DNA of 64,000 bases from Kitasatospora sp. NBC_01250 (GTDB lineage Bacteria; Actinomycetota; Actinomycetes; Streptomycetales; Streptomycetaceae). A program made the position numbers and the translations under genes. Below, piece after piece: positions 50,693 to 58,004 of the stretch; position 1 is the first letter of the stretch; each line of letters begins with the position of its first letter. The notes beneath the pieces were generated by a model. It was not told the origin of the DNA. It saw only the letters and a list, made by a program, of their open reading frames with translations, and ran no database searches. Location: the NCBI RefSeq assembly GCF_036226465.1, contig NZ_CP108476.1, forward strand, positions 992,001-1,056,000, read 5' to 3'.

Positions 50693-52831
50693 GTGCGGAC
50701 GCCGCTTGTGGCTCGAGCCAGGGGATCATGGGTCGTGGATGTGCCGGTGGACGCCGATGTGCCGGTGGACGCTGATGTGCCGGTGGACGCCGATGTGCCG
50801 GTGGACGTGGGCGTTGCGGGCGGGGGCGAGGCTCCCGGCGTCCGGCCGGGGGCGGCGGTGGCCGGCCCGACCCTGTCCTCGCTGAGCCGCTCGCTGGGTC
50901 CGGCCCGGCCGAGCGGCGTTCCCGAGCGGTTCGCCGACCGGCCGGTGCGCGGCGTGCGACCGCTGGACGCGAGCCTGGCACTGCCGTCGGCCGAGCTGGA
51001 CCTGCGGGACGTGCTGGTGCTGCTGCCGCCCGGCGCCGCGGGGACGCTCGACCCGGTGGGCGCCGAACTGCTGCTCCGGCGGCTGACGGAGCGGCGGGTG
51101 GCCGGGCTCGCCTGCCCGGCCGGTCCTGACGGCCGGTCGGCGCCGGCGGTGCTGGCCGCGGCGGCGGAGCGGGTCGCGCTCCCGCTCCTCGCCGTCCCCG
51201 AGGGCGTCGACTGGCCGCAGGTCGCGCAGGCCGTCAGCGACGAGCGCCACCGGGCCGCGCAGGCCGGTGCCCGGCTGCCGGGCGAACTTCTCGCCCGGCT
51301 GCGCGGCCGGTCCGAAGCCAACGGCGGGCAGGGCGGGCACGGCGGTCAGGGCATGCACGGCGGCAGCGGTGACGGCGAGGGTACCGGCGTCGACGGCGAG
51401 GTGCAGGCGGTGCTGGACTGGCTCGCCCGCACGGTCGCCGGCGAGGTCGCGCTGATCGCCGCCACCGGCGCCCCGACGGCCCAGGCACCCGCCGGGGCCC
51501 GGGAGCTGCCGCCGGAGGCCGCACCGAGCATCGCCCGCGTCCGCGCCGGCGAGCTGGACGCGGCCGGCCTGGACCTCGGCTCCGGGCAGCTGCGCCTGCT
51601 GCCTGTGGGCCCGCACCCGCCGCGCCCGGTGCTGGCCGTGCGGCGGACGGCACCGTTCGACCCGGGGCTGACGCACGCGATGGCCGGTGCGGCCGACCTG
51701 CTGCCGCTGCTCCTGCGGCTCCGGGAGGCGAACGCCCGGGAGCTGCGGGCGCACCGGCTGCTGGCCGCCGCGCGGGTGGGCGTGCTGCAGATGCTGATGG
51801 GCGGTGAACTGCTGCTGGCCCAGCGGACCGCCGCCAGCGTCGACCCCGGGCTGCTGGACGCCGAGCAGGCTCGGGTGCTGATCCTGCAAGGGCGGCCCGA
51901 GGACCGCGAGGGCGCGGTGGCGGAGTGCGGCGCGGCCACGGTCGGCGCGGCGCTGGTGGTGCGCTGCCCGGTCTACGACGGGAACGTGATCATCGTGGCG
52001 CCGGTGCACGGCGACGCCCGCCCGGGCGCCGACTGGGACACCGTCCGCGCGCGGCTGCGCGGGGTCGTCGCCGCCCGCCCCGACCGCTACCTCGGCGGCA
52101 GCGGCACCGCACCGCTGGCAGCGACCGCGCAGTCCTACCGGGACGCCGCACGGGCGTTGGCGGTGGCCCGGCAGCTGGCCGAGCGGGTGGCCCTGGGCGG
52201 AGCGCGGATCGAGCTGGTGGAGGTGCTCGACCAGCGGGCCCGGCCGTGGGCGGACGCGCTGCTGGGGCCGGCCCTGGCGCTGCCCCGCGGTGAGCGCGAA
52301 CCGCTGCTCGACACCCTGCGGCTGGTCCTGGAGTTCGGGGTGACGGGCGCGGCCCGCCTCACCGGCCGGCACCGCAACACGGTCTCGGGCACCCGCAAGC
52401 GCGCGGCGGCCCTGCTCGCGCTGGACCTGGGCGACGTGCTGACCCGCGCCCGGCTTGACCTCGCCCTGCAGCTGCAGACCGCGTCCGAGCCGCCGAGCGG
52501 CACCCTCGCCGAGCGGCCCGTCCCGCTGGCGCGGCTGCTGGCCGCCGACCCGGCGCGCGGCTGGGCGCAGCGGTGGCTGGCCCCGCTCGCGCAGGACGGG
52601 CGTGACCTGCGGCGCACCCTGCTGACCTGGGTCGGCTGCAACACCCGGGTGGAGCGCGCGGCTGCCCGGCTGGGGCTCTACCCCGACACGGTCCGCGACC
52701 ACCTGAAGGCCGCCGACCGGCTGCTGCAACGCGATCTGCTCTCCCCCTCGGGCCCGCACGACCTGGTCCTGAGCCTGCTGGCCGTCGGCGCCATCGGGCC
52801 GTCGAAGGAGGCAGCGGCCGAGCCGCACTGA
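50693..52831 (+). CDS. PucR-family transcriptional regulator
   Basis: About 712 residues. A Val-Pro-Asp repeat (residues 15-40) precedes a PucR ligand-type domain (LDLRDVLVLLPPGAAGTLDP), a GAF-like middle, and a C-terminal PucR HTH (TLRRTLLTWVGCNTRVERAAARL written here in parts: RRTLLTWVGCNTRVERAA, then LGLYPDTVRDHLKAADRL). A second HTH-like stretch VTGAARLTGRHRNTVSGTRK lies upstream of it. Start is uncertain: GTG 50693 is one of several. Divergent from the conservon; target genes unknown. Confidence 0.82.
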   Translation: MRTPLVARARGSWVVDVPVDADVPVDADVPVDADVPVDVGVAGGGEAPGVRPGAAVAGPTLSSLSRSLGPARPSGVPERFADRPVRGVRPLDASLALPSAELDLRDVLVLLPPGAAGTLDPVGAELLLRRLTERRVAGLACPAGPDGRSAPAVLAAAAERVALPLLAVPEGVDWPQVAQAVSDERHRAAQAGARLPGELLARLRGRSEANGGQGGHGGQGMHGGSGDGEGTGVDGEVQAVLDWLARTVAGEVALIAATGAPTAQAPAGARELPPEAAPSIARVRAGELDAAGLDLGSGQLRLLPVGPHPPRPVLAVRRTAPFDPGLTHAMAGAADLLPLLLRLREANARELRAHRLLAAARVGVLQMLMGGELLLAQRTAASVDPGLLDAEQARVLILQGRPEDREGAVAECGAATVGAALVVRCPVYDGNVIIVAPVHGDARPGADWDTVRARLRGVVAARPDRYLGGSGTAPLAATAQSYRDAARALAVARQLAERVALGGARIELVEVLDQRARPWADALLGPALALPRGEREPLLDTLRLVLEFGVTGAARLTGRHRNTVSGTRKRAAALLALDLGDVLTRARLDLALQLQTASEPPSGTLAERPVPLARLLAADPARGWAQRWLAPLAQDGRDLRRTLLTWVGCNTRVERAAARLGLYPDTVRDHLKAADRLLQRDLLSPSGPHDLVLSLLAVGAIGPSKEAAAEPH
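50738..50812 (+). repeat. 18-bp tandem repeat encoding VPVDAD in PucR-type protein
   Basis: Four units of GATGTGCCGGTGGACGCC, nearly identical, encode (DVPVDA)n at the N-terminus. High identity suggests recent expansion. Confidence 0.85.
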
Positions 52832-52983
52832 CGCCCCCGGCCGATCCCGCCCACCTGTCCCCACCTGGGCGGATGTGCATCGGTGGTACCCGCGGCGGCC
52901 GGCGCTGTGCACGCGTCGGGGTACCCCGGCGCGCCAGGCGCCCGTACCCTCGCCCCACCTGGCGGCACGCACCACCGCCGGCA

Positions 52984-53034
52984 CGGCGCCGCCGCGGTGG
53001 CCCGCACGGGGGTGGGGCCACCGCGGCGGCGCCG
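52984..53034. terminator. 20-bp perfect hairpin between convergent genes
   Basis: CGGCGCCGCCGCGGTGGCCC pairs exactly with its complement at 53015-53034 around an 11-base loop, ending five bases before the convergent DUF2000 stop. One of the strongest hairpins in the window. Confidence 0.8.
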
Positions 53035-53039
53035 CGGAC

Positions 53040-53552
53040 TCAGGGGTGCATGTGCGCCCCCTTGAGCACCTTGTCCACGGCGTTGCGCGGCCCGTACACG
53101 GCCATGCCCACGAGATCGAGTCCGTCGCGGCCCACGGCCCGCACCGCCGCCCGGTTGTCCCGGTCGTTGCCGGTGCCGAACAGGTCCGAGGTGAACACGG
53201 CCACCGGCAGCGCACGGGAGAGCGCACGGGCGTGCCCGGCGGCCAGGGTCTCCTTCGCCCCTTCGAAGACCAGCACGGGCTGGCGGAACATCGGCAGGTA
53301 GCCGGTGCCGTCGGCGTCCCGGTACGGCTCGCCGATCACCTCGGGGGCCACCGTGCCGAGCCCGCTGACCAGGAAGGCGGTCACGTTCAGCCGCTGCCAG
53401 GGCTCCAGGTCGTCGCGGAGCAGCACGGCGATCCTGGTGTCGAAGCGGACGGGGGCGGCGGCGGCCTCGCCGACGGCGGTAGCGCTGGTGGGGGCGGTGG
53501 CGCTGGTGGGGGCGCTGGCGCTGGCGGACTCGGTCTCGTTCGTGGATCTCAT
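53040..53552 (-). CDS. DUF2000-family protein
   Basis: A 170-residue protein. After a low-complexity Ser/Ala/Thr N-terminus (18-bp repeats coding PTSATA), the DUF2000 domain follows: RFDTRIAVLLRDDLEPWQRL, NVTAFLVSGLGTVAPEVIGE and a C-terminal DGLDLVGMAVYGPRNAVDKV. The fold is like peptidyl-tRNA hydrolase 2, function unknown. ATG 53552 was chosen, though a later start would remove the repeats. It is divergent from an AraC regulator, a common pairing. Confidence 0.85.
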   Translation of the reverse strand: MRSTNETESASASAPTSATAPTSATAVGEAAAAPVRFDTRIAVLLRDDLEPWQRLNVTAFLVSGLGTVAPEVIGEPYRDADGTGYLPMFRQPVLVFEGAKETLAAGHARALSRALPVAVFTSDLFGTGNDRDNRAAVRAVGRDGLDLVGMAVYGPRNAVDKVLKGAHMHP

Positions 53553-53601
53553 GCACCGAGACTGCCGGGTGCCCGGCTCCGCGGTCTTGTACGTTCCTCG
53601 C

Positions 53602-54417
53602 GTGGCACCGGGACAGGAACGCACCGCAGCACAGCTCACCGCCTGGCACCCGTCGGTCCCGGGTGTCGTGGAGGTGCTCCACGCCCGCTTCACCGAGCAC
53701 GCCTACCCGATGCACGTCCACGACGCCTGGACGCTGCTGATCGTCGACGACGGGGCGGTCCGCTACGACCTGGACGGCCACCGGCACGGCACCCCGGACG
53801 GCACCGTGAGCCTGCTGCCGCCGCAGGTGCCGCACAACGGCTCACCCGCCACCGCGCAGGGGTTCCGCAAGCGCGTGCTGTACCTCGACATGACGCAGTT
53901 GGACGAGCGGTTCATCGGTGCGGCGGTGGACGGCCCGGACCTCGCCGATCCGCTGCTGCGCGACCGGGTCGCCCGCCTGCACACGGCCCTCGCCCACCGG
54001 GGCGAGGAGTTGGAGGCGGAGAGCCGCCTGGCCCTGATCGGCGAGCGGCTGCGCGGCCACCTGCGCCCCAGCCCGGCCTTCGGGCAGCCGCAGGGCGGTG
54101 GCGGCATCGCGGGCGGCCTGCGGGAGCTGCTGGACGAGCGGCTGGTCGAGGGCCTCACCCTGGAGCGGGCCGCCGGTCTGCTGCACGCCCACCCGGCCCA
54201 TCTGGTGCGCGCCTTCAGCGCGGCCTTCGGCATCGCCCCGCACCAGTACCTGGTCTCCCGCCGGGTCGACCTGGCCCGCCGCCTGCTGCTGGACGGGCAG
54301 CCGCCGCGCGAGGTGGCCACCGCCACGGGCTTCTACGACCAGGCGCACCTCACCCGGCACTTCAAACGCGTCATCGGCACCACCCCGGGCCGCTACACCA
54401 AGGGCGCCCGCACCTGA
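53602..54417 (+). CDS. AraC-family regulator with cupin-type sensing domain
   Basis: A 271-residue regulator. The N-terminal AraC-binding cupin includes HAYPMHVHDAWTLLIVDDGA and VSLLPPQVPHNGSPA. The C-terminal double HTH reads TLERAAGLLHAHPAHLVRAF, then RRLLLDGQPPREVATATGFY and DQAHLTRHFKRVIGTTPGRY. GTG 53602 lacks a ribosome site, but TACGTT ends six bases upstream, so a leaderless start is likely. It probably controls the divergent DUF2000 gene. Confidence 0.9.
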   Translation: MAPGQERTAAQLTAWHPSVPGVVEVLHARFTEHAYPMHVHDAWTLLIVDDGAVRYDLDGHRHGTPDGTVSLLPPQVPHNGSPATAQGFRKRVLYLDMTQLDERFIGAAVDGPDLADPLLRDRVARLHTALAHRGEELEAESRLALIGERLRGHLRPSPAFGQPQGGGGIAGGLRELLDERLVEGLTLERAAGLLHAHPAHLVRAFSAAFGIAPHQYLVSRRVDLARRLLLDGQPPREVATATGFYDQAHLTRHFKRVIGTTPGRYTKGART

Positions 54418-54487
54418 CGGCCCGCCGGGGACGGGACGCCGGGACAGGCCGCCGGGGACGGGTCTCCGCCCCGGCCCGTACGGCATC

Positions 54488-55132
54488 ATGGGCCGCGTGA
54501 CCACCATCGGATTCCTGCACACCGCCGACGTGCACGTGCCCGCCTTCCGCGCCCTGCTGCGCGAACTCGCCCCCGGGATCGCCGACCGGCACGTGGTGGA
54601 CCCGGGCCTGCTCGCCGACGCCCGCGCGGGCCGGCCCTACCAGGACGGGTTGCGGGCCCGGCTCGGCGAGCTGGGCGCCGCCGGGGCCGAGGTGGTCGTC
54701 TGCACCTGCTCGACGATCGCGGGGGCCGCCGAGCAGGCCGCCCCGAACGTCGTGCGGATCGACCGGCCGATGGCCGAGGCCGCCGCCCGGTATCCGCGGA
54801 TCGGTGTCGGGTACGCCGTCGAGTCCACCCTGGCCCCGACCCGCGCGCTGCTGGCCGAGGTCGGTGCCGGCGACCGCGTGGTCGAGATCGCCTGCCCGGC
54901 GGCCTGGCCGCTCTTCGAGGCCGGCGACCTGCCCGGCTACCACGCCGCCGTCGCCGACCGGGTCCGCGCCGCGGCCGGAGCCGTCGACGTGGTGCTCCTC
55001 GCCCAGGCCTCGATGGCACCCGCCGCCGCCCTGCTCGCCGACCTCCCGGTCCCGGTCCTGACCAGCCCGGCCCTGGCGGTTCGCGAGGCCGTCAGCCGGG
55101 CGCGACACCCGCTCACCGACCGGAGCGCGTAG
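54488..55132 (+). CDS. Aspartate/glutamate racemase-fold protein
   Basis: A 214-residue protein of the Asp/Glu racemase superfamily: TTIGFLHTADVHVPAFRALL, VVVCTCSTIAGAAEQAAPN (first catalytic Cys) and VVLLAQASMAPAAALLADLP where the second Cys of true racemases is Ala or Ser. One missing Cys fits decarboxylase- or isomerase-like members rather than racemization. ATG 54488 or GTG 54497 could start it. No partner gene. Confidence 0.82.
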   Translation: MGRVTTIGFLHTADVHVPAFRALLRELAPGIADRHVVDPGLLADARAGRPYQDGLRARLGELGAAGAEVVVCTCSTIAGAAEQAAPNVVRIDRPMAEAAARYPRIGVGYAVESTLAPTRALLAEVGAGDRVVEIACPAAWPLFEAGDLPGYHAAVADRVRAAAGAVDVVLLAQASMAPAAALLADLPVPVLTSPALAVREAVSRARHPLTDRSA

Positions 55133-55314
55133 CCGCTCCGGCTGCCCTGCCCCGTGGCCCGGCCCCGCAGCCCGGTGCAGCGCAGCACAGCCCAGGAGCG
55201 CGGCCCGGGCACTACCGTGGCTAGAGGGACCCGCGCCCCGGGCACCGCCCGAGCCGATCAGTCCGAGCCGATCGGCCAGGTCGAACAGCCCTCAGCCGAT
55301 CAGGGAGGCCTCCG

Positions 55315-55551
55315 ATGGCCGAAGCCTACGAACTCGTCTTCGCCCACGACCCGCACGGCCCCGGCGAGGACGATCAGGATGTCGTCACGGTCCGCCCGAC
55401 CGGCGCCACCGGGCCGGGCGGCCACCCGATCTACGCCGACCCGAGCGGCGCCGTCCGGGCCGAGATCAGCGACCGGGGCGAGATACGGATGCTCGCCACC
55501 ACCGGGCACCAGGACTCGCTCTCCCCCACCGCCGTGCGCCCGGTGCCCTGA
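55315..55551 (+). CDS. Small protein, resembles DUF6296
   Basis: A 78-residue protein: YELVFAHDPHGPGEDDQDVV, HPIYADPSGAVRAEISDRGE and IRMLATTGHQ. It resembles small Streptomycetaceae proteins placed in DUF6296; that match is from memory. Start ATG 55315 is preceded by GGGAGG. Probably cytoplasmic; function unknown. Confidence 0.72.
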   Translation: MAEAYELVFAHDPHGPGEDDQDVVTVRPTGATGPGGHPIYADPSGAVRAEISDRGEIRMLATTGHQDSLSPTAVRPVP

Positions 55552-55761
55552 GGCTGCGCCTGCTCCCAGCTCTCCGCCTGCTCGGTGCCCCGTTCCACGG
55601 ACGGGTGATGTAGGGCCGCCGACCACGGCGCGCCTGGTGCGCCTCACCCCGTGGCGGCGGTGTCGCTCGCTACGGTGGCAACGCCCTGCGGCCCATGGCG
55701 CAGGGCCACTTCAGCCATCGTGCAAGGCATCGAGCACGACACCGAGCAACGGAGGAGACCC

Positions 55762-56151
55762 GTGCGTTCCAGCATCCTGTCCCTGGCGGCCGCGGCACTG
55801 GCGCTGGCCGGCACGACCGTGGTGGCGCCGACGGCCTCGGCCACCGTCGCCCCCGCCCAGCTCCGCGACAACAGCGGTTGCAACGGCGACGTCTGCATGG
55901 CCATCGACGGCTCCACCGGCACGGTGACCGTCAAGGCGTGGGCCTACGACCGCACCTTCACGGGCCACTTCCAGCTGCTCCAGCCCAGCGGGCACGAACT
56001 CAACGGCCGGGACGGCACGTTCGGGGCCGGCGACGTGGCCGGTGGGTCCTCCTGGCGGGTGCACGCCGACGCCGGCAACTACTGCGTGGTCGGCTGGGAC
56101 GGCGTCAACGGCCACTTCGACAAGATCGGGGAACCCTGCCTGTCCCTCTGA
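55762..56151 (+). CDS. Small secreted protein
   Basis: A 129-residue protein with a signal peptide (ILSLAAAALALAGTTVVAPT, cleavage near ASA-TV). The mature 100 residues have four Cys (SGCNGDVCMAIDG, NYCVVGWDG, EPCLSL), probably two disulfides, and look beta-rich. GTG 55762 follows GGAGGAG. No family recognised; similar small Cys-rich exported proteins are frequent in streptomycetes. Confidence 0.8.
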   Translation: MRSSILSLAAAALALAGTTVVAPTASATVAPAQLRDNSGCNGDVCMAIDGSTGTVTVKAWAYDRTFTGHFQLLQPSGHELNGRDGTFGAGDVAGGSSWRVHADAGNYCVVGWDGVNGHFDKIGEPCLSL

Positions 56152-56195
56152 GCACCTGAGCAGCACGGGCCACCACCCGCCGTCGCGAGCGCGGC

Positions 56196-56336
56196 TCAGC
56201 TGGACGACAGCGGGAAGGTGGCCAGCAGCACGATCAGCAGCACCAGTGCCGCCACGACGAGCAGCACGCTCACCACGGCCGGCCAGCGGCGGGCGAACCG
56301 GCGGGCGGGGTCGGTCCTGGGGTGGGTCCTGGTCAT
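56196..56336 (-). CDS. 46-residue single-span membrane protein
   Basis: ATG 56336 after GGAGGAG gives a basic N-terminus (RTDPARRFARRWPA) and one strong span (VVSVLLVVAALVLLIVLLAT), then FPLSSS and stop. Length is below common gene-finder limits. It is 54 bases before the universal stress gene in the opposite sense of reading order (downstream of it on the same strand), so it may share its transcript. Confidence 0.65.
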   Translation of the reverse strand: MTRTHPRTDPARRFARRWPAVVSVLLVVAALVLLIVLLATFPLSSS

Positions 56337-56390
56337 GGCGTTCGCTCCTCCCGGTCTCGGCTGCTCGGGGTCACCCGGGCCTACTCGGGC

Positions 56391-56864
56391 CTACCCCGGC
56401 CGGACGATCACCACCGGGCACGGCGCGTGCTGCGCGCACCGCTGGCTGACCGAGCCGAGCATCGCCCGTGCGAAGGTCCCGTGACCGCGGCTGCCGACCA
56501 CCAGCACCTGCGCGTCCCGCGAAGCCTCGATCAGCGCCTCGGCCGGGTTTCCGCGCACCAGCAGCTCCCGCACCTCCACCGGCTGCCCCTCCCCCAGCGC
56601 GGCGGGCAGCACGGCGTCCAGTTCCTGGCGGAAGTTGCGCTGGGCCGTGTCCTCGTCGAGCGAGGTGTCGACCACCGGCGCCGACCAGCCGTAGTTCATC
56701 GGGAGCTCCACCACCCCCACGGCCTCGACCACCGCGCCGATCAGCTTCGCGTAGCCGATCGCCCAGCGGACGGCCGCCCGCGACGACGCAGAGCCGTCGA
56801 CGCCGACCACCACCTTGAGCGTGCCCTCCGGTCCGAGGGCGCCTTCCTGTCCCGCCACCGCCAT
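56391..56864 (-). CDS. Universal stress protein (UspA family)
   Basis: A 157-residue UspA domain: KVVVGVDGSASSRAAVRWAI at the N-terminus, LVVGSRGHGTFARAMLGSVS with the ATP-binding GxxGxxxxxxxGS pattern, and CPVVIVRPG at the end. It binds ATP and probably acts in dormancy or low-oxygen stress. ATG 56864; a longer frame exists upstream but lacks family similarity. Confidence 0.92.
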   Translation of the reverse strand: MAVAGQEGALGPEGTLKVVVGVDGSASSRAAVRWAIGYAKLIGAVVEAVGVVELPMNYGWSAPVVDTSLDEDTAQRNFRQELDAVLPAALGEGQPVEVRELLVRGNPAEALIEASRDAQVLVVGSRGHGTFARAMLGSVSQRCAQHAPCPVVIVRPG

Positions 56865-57052
56865 CACCTCGCTCGCCTGGGTGTCCTCCTCCACGCTGCG
56901 CCCTGCGCGCCCGGGGCGCCAGCAGGGGCTGCGCCACCCGGCTGGTATACCGCCCGCGGCACGCGTATGCGATCGCCCTGCCGCCGCACGGAGAAGGACG
57001 CCCTGCGCGTCTTCCCACCAGCACCGCCGCCCCGACCGCGCCGCCGTGCCGG

Positions 57053-57095
57053 GCCGCCCCAGGGCCCCGCCCGGTCGGCGGGATCCCGGGGCGGC
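57053..57095 (-). terminator. Hairpin after RNase HI gene
   Basis: GCCGCCCC and GGGGCGGC pair eight bases around a long GC-rich loop, 23 bases past the rnhA stop on the minus strand. Confidence 0.5.
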
Positions 57096-57117
57096 ACCCC
57101 AGCTTTTCGGGTACGGG

Positions 57118-57837
57118 TCAGGCCCGCGGCTGCGCCGTCGCGCACTCCGGGTGTCCCCAGCTGCTGCCGACCTTGGTGATCGTGTCGCCCTTGCCGTACG
57201 GGCGGCTGCACGGGCAGGTGCCGGGGAACCGCGCGGCCAGCGTGCGCGAGCCGCCGCCGGAGCCGCGCCTGGCGCCGGACGCACCACCCGACGCACCGCC
57301 CGACGACGCGCCGGACCGGGCGGCGCGCGGCGCGGCGGTGGCGGCGGCCGGGTCCGGCACCGGGAGGTCGGCCGCGGTGCCGCCGGCGTTCTGCTGGGAG
57401 CGGGCGGCGTCGCTGGCGGCCTGGTCGGCGATCGCGTTGAGCGGGTCACCGCCCACCTGGTGGGCCGGAACGTACACGAAGGTGACGTCCCGGCCCTGGA
57501 GCAGGGCGTCGATGCGCTGGATCAGCTCGCGGTTGGCCACCGGCTTGCCGGCGGCGGTCTTGAAGCCGTTGCGCTTCCAGCCGGCCAGCCACTTGGTCAC
57601 CGCGTCCCGGGTGTAGGTGCTGTCGAGCCGGACCTCCAGCGGCGTGCCGGGATCCGTGGCGGCCAACAGCTGCTCCAGCGCCGTGAGTTCGCCGATGTTG
57701 TTGGTGCTGTGCCCGAGCGCGCCGGCCTGCCAGCGCTGCGGGACGCCCGCGCTGTCCGCCACCACGAAGGCCCAGGCCGCCGGCCCGGGGTTGCCCTTGG
57801 CCGCTCCGTCACACGCTGCGATGATTCGTTCCACCAT
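57118..57837 (-). CDS. rnhA: Ribonuclease HI with C-terminal Cys/His tail
   Basis: A 239-residue protein. RNase HI domain at 1-150 has all four acidic residues: Asp in AACDGAAKGNPGPAAW, Glu in NNIGELTALEQ, Asp in RLDSTYTRDAV and Asp in NAIADQAA; HQVGGDP supplies the usual His. It degrades RNA of RNA-DNA hybrids. A 50-residue Gly/Ser/Ala linker then leads to a small Cys/His element (GTCPCSRPYGKGDTITKVG, HPECATA) that could bind zinc. ATG 57837. Confidence 0.93.
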   Translation of the reverse strand: MVERIIAACDGAAKGNPGPAAWAFVVADSAGVPQRWQAGALGHSTNNIGELTALEQLLAATDPGTPLEVRLDSTYTRDAVTKWLAGWKRNGFKTAAGKPVANRELIQRIDALLQGRDVTFVYVPAHQVGGDPLNAIADQAASDAARSQQNAGGTAADLPVPDPAAATAAPRAARSGASSGGASGGASGARRGSGGGSRTLAARFPGTCPCSRPYGKGDTITKVGSSWGHPECATAQPRA

Positions 57838-58004
57838 GCCCCCATGATCGCAGGTCCGCGGCGGCGGGCGGCCACCGCGTGGACACCTCCGCGCGGGCGG
57901 CCGGGCACCCCGCCCCGGACTGACGGTCCGTCAGGGGCCGGGGAACGCCGGGCGGGCACGGCCACGGCCGCCGCCGTCGCCGTGCCCGCCCAGGTGGCGC
58001 CGGG

